Source: Planctomycetia bacterium (lineage in GTDB: Bacteria; Planctomycetota; Planctomycetia; Pirellulales; Thermoguttaceae). Taken from it: a DNA stretch of 64,000 nt. Location: contig JAUNSJ010000014.1 in the NCBI GenBank assembly GCA_030539295.1, positions 25,984 through 89,983 of the forward strand, read 5' to 3'. Positions 34,927 through 43,471 of the stretch are shown here, one piece after another. How positions within the stretch are numbered: position 1 is the stretch's first letter; each line of letters begins with the position of its first letter. The position numbers and the translations under genes are program-made. The notes under the pieces are model-generated. The model saw nothing but the letters and a program-made list of their open reading frames with translations. It made no database searches and was not told the DNA's origin.

Positions 34927-34954
34927 TTGTGTTAATCATGATTTGGTGTATTAT
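34927..34954 (+). promoter_or_regulatory. Candidate sigma-70 promoter for ilvH-ilvC
   Basis: TTGTGT (34927-34932), 16-base spacer, TATTAT (34949-34954). About 70 bases before ilvH. Confidence 0.4.
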
Positions 34955-34964
34955 AAAGGAATTA

Positions 34965-34987
34965 AGCGCTGTTCGCGCTGGTTTTTT
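34965..34987 (+). terminator. Terminator-like hairpin in the ilvH leader (possible attenuator)
   Basis: AGCGC (34965-34969), TGTTC, GCGCT (34975-34979), then GG and six T. It lies between the promoter candidate and ilvH, so it could attenuate the operon. The stem is only 5 bp and no leader peptide rich in Ile/Val/Leu is evident, so this is tentative. Confidence 0.35.
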
Positions 34988-35026
34988 GTGTAGACCGAAT
35001 TCCCTTACGAGGGACGAGAGAGAAGA

Positions 35027-35506
35027 ATGAGACACGTAATTTCAGCTTTGGTGCAGAACGTACCCGGCGTCCTGTCGCACATATCCGGGATGCTGGCGTC
35101 GCGTGGCTATAATATAGATAGTCTGGTCGTCGGGGAGACGGAGCAGCCGGAATTTTCGCGCATGACCTTTGTCGTGCGGGGTGATAACGCGGTTCTGGTT
35201 CAGGTACGAGCTCAGCTTGAAAAGATCGTTACGGTTGTTCAGGTGGAAGACCTGAGTGCGAAAGAACTTGTGGAGCGTGACCTCATGCTCATACGAGTAG
35301 CGGCGGAACGACAGACGCGCGGCTCCATTCTGGAGTTGGTGCAGATATTTCGGGCGAACGTGGTCGACGTCTCCGAGACGGAACTGATGATCGAAGTCTC
35401 GGGAAAAGAGTCGAAGGTGGAGGCGTTTATCGACGCGGTTCGGCCCTATGGAATCGTACAACTGGTGCGAACGGGTCTTTTGGCCCTGTCGCGAAGTGAG
35501 AAATAA
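35027..35506 (+). CDS. ilvH: Acetolactate synthase small (regulatory) subunit
   Basis: 159 residues, normal for IlvH. ACT domain at the N-terminus: HVISALVQNVPGVLSHISGMLASRGYNIDSLVVGETEQPEFSRMTFVV. The second domain has RDLMLIRVAAERQTRGSILELVQIFRANVVDVSETELMIEVSG and ends PYGIVQLVRTGLLALSR. It binds the large subunit IlvB and gives valine feedback control of the first common step of branched-chain amino acid synthesis. The large subunit gene is not next to it in this window; ilvC follows 92 bases downstream. Confidence 0.96.
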   Translation: MRHVISALVQNVPGVLSHISGMLASRGYNIDSLVVGETEQPEFSRMTFVVRGDNAVLVQVRAQLEKIVTVVQVEDLSAKELVERDLMLIRVAAERQTRGSILELVQIFRANVVDVSETELMIEVSGKESKVEAFIDAVRPYGIVQLVRTGLLALSRSEK

Positions 35507-35598
35507 GAGGAAAAACCGTTCGGATACTTCGAGGGCCGCAAGTCTTCGTCCGAACGATATAAACAAACCAATTTAGTTGAATTTTGGGAGTAGTTACC

Positions 35599-36603
35599 AT
35601 GGCAGCAACAATTTATTACGACAGTGACGCCGATCTTTCCGCCTTAAAGGGCAAGACCATAGCAATTCTTGGATACGGTTCGCAGGGACATGCACATGCC
35701 CAGAACCTCCGTGACAGTGGTTGCAACGTCGTAGTCGCCGAACTCAAAGACACGGACAACTATGAAGCGGCCGTTAAGGCAGGTTTTCAGCCGGTTTCCA
35801 TTGAAGAAGCGGTCAAGCAGGGCGACGTTATTGTCATTACGCTTCCGGACGAACTGCAAGGTAAGATTTTTGCCAGTATGATTCGTCCGAACCTTGTTAA
35901 GGGTAACATACTCGTTGCCACGCATGGCTTTAACGTTCACTACGGTCAGTTCGATATTCCGGCGGGCGTCAGTGCGATTATGATAGCTCCGAAGGGACCT
36001 GGTCATCTGGTTCGTGCGGAATACGTGCGTGGCGGTGGTGTCCCGTGCCTTATCGCTTTGGGTCCGAATGCGGGCGAGGCGGAGAAGAAGATCGGTCTGG
36101 CCTATGCCAAGGGTATTGGCGGGACGCGGGCAGGTGTCATTGAAACGACGTTTGCGGAAGAGACGGAAACCGACCTCTTTGGCGAACAGGCCGTTCTTTG
36201 CGGTGGCGTAAGTGCCCTGATTCAGGCCGGATTTGAGACCCTTGTGGAAGCCGGATATCAGCCGGAAATGGCTTATTTCGAATGCATGCACGAAATGAAA
36301 CTCATCGTTGACCTGTTCTATCAGGGCGGCTTGAGCTACATGCGATACAGCGTTTCCAATACCGCGGAATATGGCGATTACACGCGTGGCCCGCGCGTTA
36401 TTAACGAAGAGACGAAGAAGGAAATGAAGAAGATTCTTACGGAAATCCAGAACGGGCAGTTCGCTCGCGACTGGCTCCTGGAGAACCAGGTTGGCGCTCC
36501 GGCGTTCCATCGCGCTCGTGCCCAGCATCATGACCACCTGATCGAAGTCGTTGGCAAACGTCTCCGCAAGCTCATGTCCTGGATCGATTCCAAGGAATTC
36601 TAG
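35599..36603 (+). CDS. ilvC: Ketol-acid reductoisomerase
   Basis: 334 residues, class I length. It converts acetolactate or acetohydroxybutyrate to the dihydroxy acids of Val/Leu/Ile synthesis, with Mg2+ and a nicotinamide cofactor. Rossmann motif GYGSQGHAHAQNLRDSG; metal and substrate residues in DLFGEQAVLCGG, FECMHEMKLIVDLFY and YSVSNTAEYGDYTRGPRV. The loop after the second strand reads VVVAELKDTDNY, acidic where NADPH-using enzymes carry Arg/Ser that hold the 2'-phosphate, so NADH use is possible. ATG 35599 is chosen since the protein then starts at the family-typical MAATIYYDSDAD. Confidence 0.97.
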   Translation: MAATIYYDSDADLSALKGKTIAILGYGSQGHAHAQNLRDSGCNVVVAELKDTDNYEAAVKAGFQPVSIEEAVKQGDVIVITLPDELQGKIFASMIRPNLVKGNILVATHGFNVHYGQFDIPAGVSAIMIAPKGPGHLVRAEYVRGGGVPCLIALGPNAGEAEKKIGLAYAKGIGGTRAGVIETTFAEETETDLFGEQAVLCGGVSALIQAGFETLVEAGYQPEMAYFECMHEMKLIVDLFYQGGLSYMRYSVSNTAEYGDYTRGPRVINEETKKEMKKILTEIQNGQFARDWLLENQVGAPAFHRARAQHHDHLIEVVGKRLRKLMSWIDSKEF

Positions 36604-36632
36604 TTCCTGAACGGAACTTCAACGCCCATTTC

Positions 36633-36670
36633 GCTGCCGCTCTTACCCTGAACTTTGGGAGTGCGGCAGC
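36633..36670 (+). terminator. Hairpin after ilvC
   Basis: GCTGCCGC (36633-36640) pairs with GCGGCAGC (36663-36670), 30 bases after the ilvC stop; no T run follows. Confidence 0.5.
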
Positions 36671-36687
36671 TATAACAGTCTGAGGCT

Positions 36688-37560
36688 ATGGTCGAAGAAC
36701 CGATACCAACGCGTAATCATCCGAGTCGCTTCGGAATACTCAAATATGCCTACCCGGTGATAAGTCGCCGGGCAGGTGGTGTATCCATTGGTATCAACTT
36801 AAGTCCAAACCACGAATGCACTTTTCGTTGTCTCTACTGTCAGGTGCCCTCTTTTTGCGCCGCGGATAAAGCGAAACCGCGCGAAGTGGATACGGAGCTT
36901 TTAACCGAGGAATTGCGGTTCATTGCTCACACGGTCCTGACGGGCAGTCTGTTTGACGCCGAACGGTTTCGGCACGTGCCGCAGGAGTCACGCGTTTTAC
37001 GCGATTTCGCTCTTAGTGGTGATGGTGAGCCTACTCTGTCACCGTCGTTTCCGGATGCTGTGGCCACACTGGTCAAGGTACGCCGCGAATTGGCGCTGGA
37101 CTCGCTTAAACTCGTCCTGATAACCAATGCGACTCGCTTGAACGAGCCGGAAGTTCAAAAATCACTCGAACTGCTTATGAATAACGGCGGCGAAATCTGG
37201 GCCAAGCTGGACGCGGGTACACAAGACGACTATCTTCGCATCAACCGGTCCTCGGTTCCCTTTGACCGTATTTTGTCAAACATTGAAGAAACGGCGCGAC
37301 GATGGCCGATTTGGATACAGACCATGGCACTGCGTCAGTCCGGTCGTACCCCGGAAGTCCACGAATTTGATTCCTATTGCCAGAGAGTTCAGACTCTTCT
37401 GGCGGCCGGCGCAAAAATACGTGGTATTCAGTTGTACACCGTGGCCCGAACCCCGGCCGATCCGGCTGTTAACGCTCTAACGGACGAGGAGATGGATGCC
37501 CTTGCCGCACAGATCAAGAGACAGACGGGGCTGTTAATAAGGGTGTATTATTCAAAGTAA
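36688..37560 (+). CDS. Radical SAM protein (COG0731/TYW1-like)
   Basis: 290 residues. The 4Fe-4S cluster motif C44-x3-C48-x2-C51 (CTFRCLYC) follows the phrase GGVSIGINLSPNHE, as in the COG0731 group related to wyosine synthase, where RSLGIDLVP-x-K-x-C is usual. A second typical segment is FALSGDGEPTLSPSFPDAV, which binds SAM, then LVLITNATRLNEPEVQKSL and IWAKLDAGTQDDYLRINR. The protein is likely a cytosolic SAM-radical enzyme; bacterial members have no settled substrate. ATG 36688 lies 17 bases after the ilvC terminator hairpin. Confidence 0.85.
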   Translation: MVEEPIPTRNHPSRFGILKYAYPVISRRAGGVSIGINLSPNHECTFRCLYCQVPSFCAADKAKPREVDTELLTEELRFIAHTVLTGSLFDAERFRHVPQESRVLRDFALSGDGEPTLSPSFPDAVATLVKVRRELALDSLKLVLITNATRLNEPEVQKSLELLMNNGGEIWAKLDAGTQDDYLRINRSSVPFDRILSNIEETARRWPIWIQTMALRQSGRTPEVHEFDSYCQRVQTLLAAGAKIRGIQLYTVARTPADPAVNALTDEEMDALAAQIKRQTGLLIRVYYSK

Positions 37561-37654
37561 TTTCATTTTTTTGTGATTTTGTACACTTTTCCTTTTTAAA
37601 AAAAGGTAAAATTTTCAACAAAATTGCAGAAAAGGGGAGGGAAAAAGGTGTACT

Positions 37655-37686
37655 GGGGCTGATTTTTTGCGTGAATCGGTTATACT
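37655..37686 (+). promoter_or_regulatory. Overlapping promoter candidates upstream of hpf
   Basis: GGGGC...TTTTTTGC (GG at 37657-37658, GC at 37669-37670, 10 bases between) has the -24/-12 spacing of a sigma-54 promoter. A sigma-70-like TATACT (37681-37686) follows directly. The hpf start is about 90-100 bases downstream; the leader contains a hairpin ACGGG-CAT-CCCGT (37714-37726). Confidence 0.35.
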
Positions 37687-37773
37687 AAGAGAGTAAGGCG
37701 ATAGCGGGACCAGACGGGCATCCCGTGAATCGCGGATGTCGAGCCCAGAGAACAGTCGTAAGGAGAAGCAAAG

Positions 37774-38076
37774 ATGCAGATCAACATATCGACACGACAT
37801 GGAAATTTGTCGGAAGCGGCCCAGACCAAGATAACCGAGAAGGTTGAGAAGCTTGGTCGATTTATAGAACGGGTAAGCAAGATAGACATCACGGTAGATT
37901 TGGAGAAGGCGGACCAACCAGCGATATCCCTGGTTGTAACGACGGAACTGAAGAAGGAGTTCAAGGCGGACTACAGCTCGGACAATCTGTACGGTTGCCT
38001 TGATCAGGTCATAGACAAGTTGGAAAACCAGATGCGGAAGTTCAAAGAGAAGCTGACGGACCACGGGAAGAAATAA
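37774..38076 (+). CDS. hpf: Ribosome hibernation promoting factor (short HPF/RaiA type)
   Basis: 100 residues, the length of short HPF. MQINISTRHGNLSEAAQTKITEKVEKLGRF opens the beta-alpha-beta-beta-beta-alpha fold; VDLEKADQPAISLVVTT and YSSDNLYGCLDQVIDKLENQMRKFKEKL complete it. It binds the 30S decoding and mRNA channel in stationary phase. No C-terminal dimerisation domain, so it likely works with an RMF-like factor or alone. AAGGAG lies 8 bases before the ATG. It heads hpf-ptsN-ptsH-ptsI, a layout known from other bacteria. Confidence 0.93.
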   Translation: MQINISTRHGNLSEAAQTKITEKVEKLGRFIERVSKIDITVDLEKADQPAISLVVTTELKKEFKADYSSDNLYGCLDQVIDKLENQMRKFKEKLTDHGKK

Positions 38077-38088
38077 GAAGAAGAGTGC

Positions 38089-38113
38089 GGCCGGGGAGTC
38101 GTTCTCTCCGGCC
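38089..38113 (+). promoter_or_regulatory. Stable hairpin between hpf and ptsN
   Basis: GGCCGGGGAG (38089-38098), TCGTT, CTCTCCGGCC (38104-38113): 10-bp stem with G-U pair, 12 bases after the hpf stop. Without a T run it is more likely an mRNA-stability or partial-stop element that sets the hpf to ptsN ratio. Confidence 0.45.
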
Positions 38114-38220
38114 GACGAACAGAGACAAGTAACGGCTGGAGTGAGGGACTTGGCAACTTGTGCCGAAAGGGAGTCACGGATCTCCGGGCAAAACCGCAGG
38201 AAAAACGAAGGGAGTTTTGA

Positions 38221-38697
38221 ATGAAATTCGCGGACTTTATATTGGTAGATGCGATTCGAACGGAAATAAAGGCAACGGACAAAGAAGGCGTCATACGCGA
38301 GATGGTGCAGTCACTTCTGGATGCTGGAGGGATTCAGGAATCGGAATACGAAGGGATCGTCAAGGCGATCATGAGGCGAGAGGACCTTGGTTCGACCGGA
38401 ATTGGTCGAGGCATTGCCGTACCGCACACGAAGCATGTGAGCGTGGATCGGTTGGTTGGCACGGTTGCGATCAGTCCGGAAGGGATCGACTTTGACAGTC
38501 TTGACTGTGAGAAGGTTAATTTGTTCTTCCTGTTGGTTTCACCGCCGGACCGTCCTGGCGAGCACCTGCGTGCCCTGGAGCACATAACCCGACAGCTGAA
38601 GGACGACGCGTTTTGTCGTTTTCTTAAGCAGTCACGTACACGGGAAGATATCCTTCATTTACTCGATGAAGCGGATAACAACGTATACGGCAAATAA
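38221..38697 (+). CDS. ptsN: PTS EIIA-type regulatory protein (PtsN/EIIA-Ntr)
   Basis: 158 residues. PTS_EIIA type 2 fold with the phosphorylation site H69 in GIGRGIAVPHTKH, preceded by MRREDLGSTG. The C-terminal segment LFFLLVSPPDRPGEHLRALEHITRQLKD is typical of PtsN. There is no EIIB or EIIC fusion. Together with HPr and enzyme I downstream it forms a phosphorelay with no permease in the window, which suggests regulation (nitrogen, potassium or carbon signals) rather than sugar uptake. Confidence 0.92.
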   Translation: MKFADFILVDAIRTEIKATDKEGVIREMVQSLLDAGGIQESEYEGIVKAIMRREDLGSTGIGRGIAVPHTKHVSVDRLVGTVAISPEGIDFDSLDCEKVNLFFLLVSPPDRPGEHLRALEHITRQLKDDAFCRFLKQSRTREDILHLLDEADNNVYGK

Positions 38698-38715
38698 GAG
38701 GTATTGGCCGAACCG

Positions 38716-39003
38716 ATGAAACTCACCCAAAATCTTACGGTAAGCAACAAAGCCGGCTTTCATTTGCGAGTCGCCTCAATGATATGCAAAGAGGCGATGA
38801 AGTATGAGGATGAGATAACGCTGGCGAACGGGTCCTACAAGGCCGACTGCAAGAGTTGTCTTGACCTGTTGGCCATAATGGCTCCGTGCGGCACGACTTT
38901 GTCGCTTGAGGTGGAGGGCGAGCATAGCGAGACGATTGCCAGTGTCTTTACGGAGATGTTTGAGAAGAAATTCTGGGAAGACGAATACAGCAAGACGGAG
39001 TAG
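38716..39003 (+). CDS. ptsH: Phosphocarrier protein HPr
   Basis: 95 residues from ATG 38716; an upstream TTG at 38704 is too close to the GAGG site. Histidine for enzyme I phosphorylation is H16 in GFHLRVAS; the usual GLHARPA is changed around it (LRV for ARP). The Ser-46 equivalent is S47 in DCKSCLDLLAI, in the usual regulatory context. It lies 18 bases after ptsN and 21 bases before ptsI. No HPr kinase gene is in the window. Confidence 0.9.
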   Translation: MKLTQNLTVSNKAGFHLRVASMICKEAMKYEDEITLANGSYKADCKSCLDLLAIMAPCGTTLSLEVEGEHSETIASVFTEMFEKKFWEDEYSKTE

Positions 39004-39024
39004 CGTTCCGGGAACCTTTTGCGA

Positions 39025-40791
39025 ATGAAAACATATCAGGGAATCGCTGTCTCGCCGGGTATAACGCTTGGCGAGGTCATGGTTATTGACAATGGACGTT
39101 GCCGTGTCAATCGGCGTTCGATTGAGCGCCGTGATATTGCCGCGGAGGAGTTGCGTCTGGACGCGGCCATTGAGGCGACCACGTCCGCTATTGCCAGGAA
39201 TCGCGATTCAGTCACACAAGAGCTGGGTCTGGAATATGGCCAAATCTTTGAAGCTCATCTGCAAATCCTTTCTGACAGCCGCTTAAAAAAAGAGATTCTA
39301 CAGCACATTCGCAGCGATCTGTTCTCTGTGGAATACGCCGTTAGTGTCGTCTTCGATAAGCACGCGGAAATGCTGAGCAAGATTCAGGGAGGCGATCTGT
39401 CCGAGCGTGCCAGCGATATTATTGACATAGAGAATCGGCTCCTGCGCCAACTCATGGGCATTCGCAAAGACAGTATTGCCACGCTAACCCGGCCTGTGAT
39501 TATCTTTGCTACGGAGCTGACTCCAAGCGAAACGGTCAATCTGGATCGCAAGAATATCCTTGGTATTGTGACCGAGCGGGGCGGTATGGGGAGTCATACC
39601 GCTATTGTTGCCTCGGCTTTGCAGATTCCTGCCGTGCTTGGCGTTGGCCGCTTTCTGAACGAGGTGGAAGATGACGACCTGGCCGTTGTCGACGGCAAAA
39701 CGGGACTGGTCATACTCAATCCGGATTCCGAAACGGTTCGAAAATTCGAATTGCAGCAGAAGAAGGAAAAGAGTTTCAAAGAGCATTTGCATTCTCTTTC
39801 TCATGCTCCTGCGGTAACCAGGGACGGAACGGAAATTGCCATTTACGGCAATATCGAGTTCCCTTATGAGGCCCGCTTCTGCCTGGAAAATGGCGCCGAT
39901 GGAATTGGTCTGTACCGCACGGAGTTCCTTTATTTGGCTGCTTCGCCTGAAGATTTGCCCGATGAGGAAATGCATTTCGAAGCCTACCGCAAGGTCGCAG
40001 AAGATATGGGCGATCGCCCGGTTACCATTCGTACTTTCGACTTGGGGTCTGACAAGATGCCGGCCGGCGTTTCTCTAACGCGAGAAGCGGAGCGTAATCC
40101 TTTTATGGGTCTGCGGAGTATACGGCTTTCCTTAAAGAACACGAGCATGTTTCGCAAGCAGTTGCGTGCCATATTGCGTGCCAGTGCTTATGGCAAGTTC
40201 CGTATTATGTTCCCACTCGTTTCAACTCTACTGGAATTCCGACACGCGAAAATGCTTTTCGGCGACGTCTGTGAAGAGTTGGAAGAGGAAGATGTTCCCT
40301 TTGACAAAACGATTCCGCTTGGCATGATGGTCGAGGTACCCAGTGCGGTCATTATGCTCGGAACCTTTGTCCCGGAAGTGGATTTCTTTAGTGTCGGTAC
40401 GAACGACCTGGTGCAGTACACCTTGGCAGTTGACCGGAGTAATAAAGAGGTCTGCTCCCTGTACAACTCGGAGGACCCCGCTCTGCTGCGATTGATACGG
40501 CAGTCGATTCGGGTCGCCTCGATGTACGATAAACCGATCTCGCTGTGCGGTCAGATGAGCAGTAATCCGATCTATACGATGCTCCTGTTGGGCCTGGGTT
40601 TGCGGCAGTTTAGTGTCTCGCCGGGCGCCATCCTGGAGATAAAGGAGATGTGCCGCAGTGTGACGATCGCAGAATGTCGCGAGCTTGCCAGGAATGTTAT
40701 GTTTATGGAGACGGCGCGTGAGATACGCAACTACCTCAAGCACGAGACTGCCCGGCGCGTGGGCGAGGAATTCGACTCCCTGGAGTTTTAA
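39025..40791 (+). CDS. ptsI: PTS enzyme I (phosphoenolpyruvate-protein phosphotransferase)
   Basis: 588 residues from ATG 39025. N-terminal swivelling and HPr-binding domain with the active histidine H191 in ERGGMGSHTAIVA; C-terminal PEP-binding barrel with GIGLYRTEFLY, RTFDLGSDKMP, NPFMGLRSIR, MVEVPSAV, FFSVGTNDLVQYTLAVDR and the ISLCGQMSSNP cysteine segment. Transfers phosphate from PEP to HPr. All catalytic segments are intact, so the relay should be active. Confidence 0.96.
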   Translation: MKTYQGIAVSPGITLGEVMVIDNGRCRVNRRSIERRDIAAEELRLDAAIEATTSAIARNRDSVTQELGLEYGQIFEAHLQILSDSRLKKEILQHIRSDLFSVEYAVSVVFDKHAEMLSKIQGGDLSERASDIIDIENRLLRQLMGIRKDSIATLTRPVIIFATELTPSETVNLDRKNILGIVTERGGMGSHTAIVASALQIPAVLGVGRFLNEVEDDDLAVVDGKTGLVILNPDSETVRKFELQQKKEKSFKEHLHSLSHAPAVTRDGTEIAIYGNIEFPYEARFCLENGADGIGLYRTEFLYLAASPEDLPDEEMHFEAYRKVAEDMGDRPVTIRTFDLGSDKMPAGVSLTREAERNPFMGLRSIRLSLKNTSMFRKQLRAILRASAYGKFRIMFPLVSTLLEFRHAKMLFGDVCEELEEEDVPFDKTIPLGMMVEVPSAVIMLGTFVPEVDFFSVGTNDLVQYTLAVDRSNKEVCSLYNSEDPALLRLIRQSIRVASMYDKPISLCGQMSSNPIYTMLLLGLGLRQFSVSPGAILEIKEMCRSVTIAECRELARNVMFMETAREIRNYLKHETARRVGEEFDSLEF

Positions 40792-41100
40792 GAAAAGATA
40801 AGGCTCACCGTCTGCTTGCTTTAAGGCCGCCGTCAAGGTGTGAGTCGGGGCAGCGGGCGAAGACACCACATACAAGCAAACAACGCTCCCGCGTGTGAGA
40901 CGAGTATCGCGAGCGGGGGTAAGAGGAAATAACGGAATTGTCTTAGCGACCTCGACGTGAGGACCGCAATTCCAGAAGCATTCACAGCACCGGAGAGCCG
41001 ACGCGGGCACGCAACCGCAAGGTGGCGTAAACGACAGGTTCGCCGGTAGAAACAGGAACTCCGACGGCAACGGCTGCCGCTGGAGGGATGTGTCAACGTA
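40792..41100 (+). other. 309-base structured intergenic region (possible leader or small RNA)
   Basis: No credible gene. Nested complementary segments are seen: CGCTC/GAGCG (40884-40888, 40911-40915) and GGAATTG/CAATTCC (40934-40940, 40967-40973) enclosing CCTC/GAGG (40950-40953, 40959-40962). The latter forms a compact two-level hairpin. It may be a folded leader of the DUF2344-rng transcript or a separate small RNA. Confidence 0.4.
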
Positions 41101-41721
41101 GTGCAACAAAGAATAAGATTGCATTTCAGTAAACAGGGGAATCTTTGTTTTATCGGCCATCGTGATCTGTTGAGAACGATGGAGCGACTCATGAGACGTG
41201 CGCAGCTGCCTTTGGCAATGAGTCAGGGGTTTCATCCGAAGCCGCGTGTGAGCTATTACGGGGCACTTTCGCTTGGCTTCTCCAGTCGGGACGAAGTCAT
41301 GGAGATTGTTCTGGAAGGCGAGCACGACGTGCATGCGGTCACCGCGAGTTTGAACGCGGCTTCTGTTCCGGGTCTGGAATTTTACGATCCGGAGCCACTC
41401 GCTGGCAGCACATCCAGAATCAAGGCAGTTTCGTTTGATTACGAGACGGTGATTCCGGACCGGCTTGCGGATGGCTTGGCGTCGAAAGTTGCGGGTATTC
41501 TGGCCGCGGAAACAGTTCCGGTATCGAAGTCTAAGGGACGTGAAATCGATTTGAAGCGGGGTCTTTTGGCACTGTCGTTTCAAGGAGGTCTCCTTTATAC
41601 GCGACTGGCGGTACAAGACGGGCCCGAGGCGACCATGCGAGAAGTACTGGCCGCTCTTGGACTTGGTGCGGAACTCTTTCGCTCGCTGTTTCCCGTCCGA
41701 ACGAAAACAAATTTGGCCTAG
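41101..41721 (+). CDS. DUF2344 (TIGR03936) radical-SAM-linked protein
   Basis: 206 residues from GTG 41101, with TGGAGGG upstream. Signature RLHFSKQGNLCFIGHRDLLRTMERLMRRAQLPLAMSQGFHPKPRVSYYGALSLGFSSRDEVMEIVLEG is diagnostic of the family. In many bacteria this domain is encoded next to a radical SAM partner and RNase G; here the following gene is rng, whereas the matching radical SAM gene is not adjacent. Function not established; probably an RNA- or ribosome-related cofactor protein. Confidence 0.88.
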   Translation: MQQRIRLHFSKQGNLCFIGHRDLLRTMERLMRRAQLPLAMSQGFHPKPRVSYYGALSLGFSSRDEVMEIVLEGEHDVHAVTASLNAASVPGLEFYDPEPLAGSTSRIKAVSFDYETVIPDRLADGLASKVAGILAAETVPVSKSKGREIDLKRGLLALSFQGGLLYTRLAVQDGPEATMREVLAALGLGAELFRSLFPVRTKTNLA

Positions 41722-41818
41722 CGGATGTGTTCGCTTCCGCTGGTCTCGGCGATTCCCATAACCTGCCACCCCTGTCTCTCGTTGACCCTCCGAAAACTTG
41801 CCGAAAGAAAGTGATTTT

Positions 41819-43405
41819 ATGACTCAGGAAATGTTAATCAACTTCCGACAACCGGAAGAATGCCGCATTGCCGTCGTGGAAGACGGCACACTGGAAGAAC
41901 TCTACATTGAAAGAAGTACCAGTGATAATTATGTGGGCAACATCTACAAAGGCGTTATTGTCAATATAGAGCCGAGCATCCAGGCGGCATTTGTGAATTT
42001 TGGCGTGGGGCGGAACGGATTTCTTCACATAAGTGACGTAGAGCCGCACTATTTTCGTCAGGCGCCGAACTTCGACATGAAGGCCAGTGAGCGTGACATG
42101 CGTCGGCAGCGTGAGCGTGGGCACGACGACGACTTTGCCTTTGGCCGTCCGCGAATCAAGCCGCCCATACAGGACATATTTCAGCGGGGCGACGAGGTTG
42201 TCGTTCAGGTTATTAAGGAAGGAATCGGGACGAAGGGGCCGACCCTGTCAACGTATATAAGCATCCCCGGGCGTTATCTTGTGCTCATGCCGTCGCTCGG
42301 TCGTGTTGGCGTTTCCCGCAAGATAGAAGACGAAAGCCTGCGCCGCAAACTGCGCACCATGATGGAAGAACTTAACCCACCCAAAGGACTGGGCTTTATT
42401 GTACGCACCGCCGGCAGTGACAAATCGCGTAAGGAGCTCGCTCGCGACCTGGCCTATCTTATGCGTTTGTGGAAAGTTATTGTCAAGCGAATTAAGGGCC
42501 TGCCTGCCCCGGTCGATATCTACGCCGAAAGCGATATGATGATTCGCACCATACGTGATATCTTTACGTCCGATATCGAAACGATTACAGTTGACGAGCC
42601 GGATGCCTTTGCGCGAGCCAAAGAATTTCTCGAAATGGTTATGCCACGTTATGTCGACCGGCTTAAGCTGTACGACGGGACTGACCCGCTCTTCTCACGC
42701 CATAATCTGGATAAGGAAATCGCCAAGATATACAGTCGGAAAGTCCCTCTTAAAGACGGTGGTTCCATCGTCATAGACCAAACGGAAGCGCTCGTGGCGA
42801 TCGACGTGAACAGCGGTAATTTCCGAACCGGGGAATCTCCGGAAGACACAGCCTACCAGATGAATTTGCGTGCGGCGAAAGAGATTGCCCGACAATTGCG
42901 TCTGCGTGACCTGGGCGGCGTGATCGTTAACGATTTTATCGATATGACGAAAGAGGCGCATCGTCGCGGCGTCGAACGTATGCTACGCGACTCCATTAAG
43001 CGAGACCGGTCCCGCACTAAAATCCTGCGCACCAGCCCGTTTGGCCTCATTGAAATGACGCGACAGCGAGTCCGGCCCGGGCTTAAGAGAAGTATCTATC
43101 GCGAATGCCCCTGCTGTCATGGAGGCGGTGTTGTAAAGTCCGTTGAGAGTATGGCGATCGAGGCAATGCGAACACTCGTCCAGGCTGCCCGCACCAAGAC
43201 GGTCGTACGCATTGCGGTTAAGGTTGCCGACGAAGTTGCGGAATATTTAAATAACAAGAAGCGTCTTCAGCTTGCAAAAATTGAAACGGATACCGGAGTG
43301 TCCGTCGTGGTTAAAGGCGATTCCGAAGTCTGGCCGGAGCATTTTGAATTCGAATGTTTCGACGACCAGGGACACAGCGTTCCCTGTCTTGCGAAGAATC
43401 CGTGA
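41819..43405 (+). CDS. rng: Ribonuclease E/G family endoribonuclease
   Basis: 528 residues from ATG 41819. S1 RNA-binding domain at the start (NYVGNIYKGVIVNIEPSIQAAFVNFGVGRNGFLHISDV) with an inserted charged loop (SERDMRRQRERGHDDD). Catalytic metal-binding aspartates: first in LVAIDVNSGNFRTGE, second in GGVIVNDFIDM. The zinc-link cysteines are in RECPCCHGGG. The long C-terminal scaffold of RNase E is absent, so RNase G-type. It acts in rRNA maturation and mRNA decay. A strong terminator follows. Confidence 0.95.
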   Translation: MTQEMLINFRQPEECRIAVVEDGTLEELYIERSTSDNYVGNIYKGVIVNIEPSIQAAFVNFGVGRNGFLHISDVEPHYFRQAPNFDMKASERDMRRQRERGHDDDFAFGRPRIKPPIQDIFQRGDEVVVQVIKEGIGTKGPTLSTYISIPGRYLVLMPSLGRVGVSRKIEDESLRRKLRTMMEELNPPKGLGFIVRTAGSDKSRKELARDLAYLMRLWKVIVKRIKGLPAPVDIYAESDMMIRTIRDIFTSDIETITVDEPDAFARAKEFLEMVMPRYVDRLKLYDGTDPLFSRHNLDKEIAKIYSRKVPLKDGGSIVIDQTEALVAIDVNSGNFRTGESPEDTAYQMNLRAAKEIARQLRLRDLGGVIVNDFIDMTKEAHRRGVERMLRDSIKRDRSRTKILRTSPFGLIEMTRQRVRPGLKRSIYRECPCCHGGGVVKSVESMAIEAMRTLVQAARTKTVVRIAVKVADEVAEYLNNKKRLQLAKIETDTGVSVVVKGDSEVWPEHFEFECFDDQGHSVPCLAKNP

Positions 43406-43431
43406 ATTCTTCCGGACCGTGAAACACACAA

Positions 43432-43471
43432 CGGTCGAACGAAGGCATGTCGTTCGTTCGACCGCGTTTTT
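43432..43471 (+). terminator. Rho-independent terminator after rng
   Basis: CGGTCGAACGAA (43432-43443) pairs perfectly over 12 bp with TTCGTTCGACCG (43453-43464); then CG and TTTTT. Confidence 0.92.

Larger units (their letters stand above)
34082..35026. other. 945-base region without a supported gene
   Basis: Short open frames exist here but show no coherent composition or ribosome binding site. Contents: autotransporter promoter area near 34140; a perfect 29-base palindrome (34432-34460); a dispersed repeat (34781-34807); and the ilvH leader with promoter and hairpin (34927-34987). Confidence 0.6.

Noticed and set aside
40228..41769. 513-codon open frame on the minus strand over ptsI, the intergenic region and the DUF2344 gene
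   Set aside because: It lies opposite two well-supported genes, has low-complexity Arg/Gln/His composition and no domain, so it is an antisense shadow.
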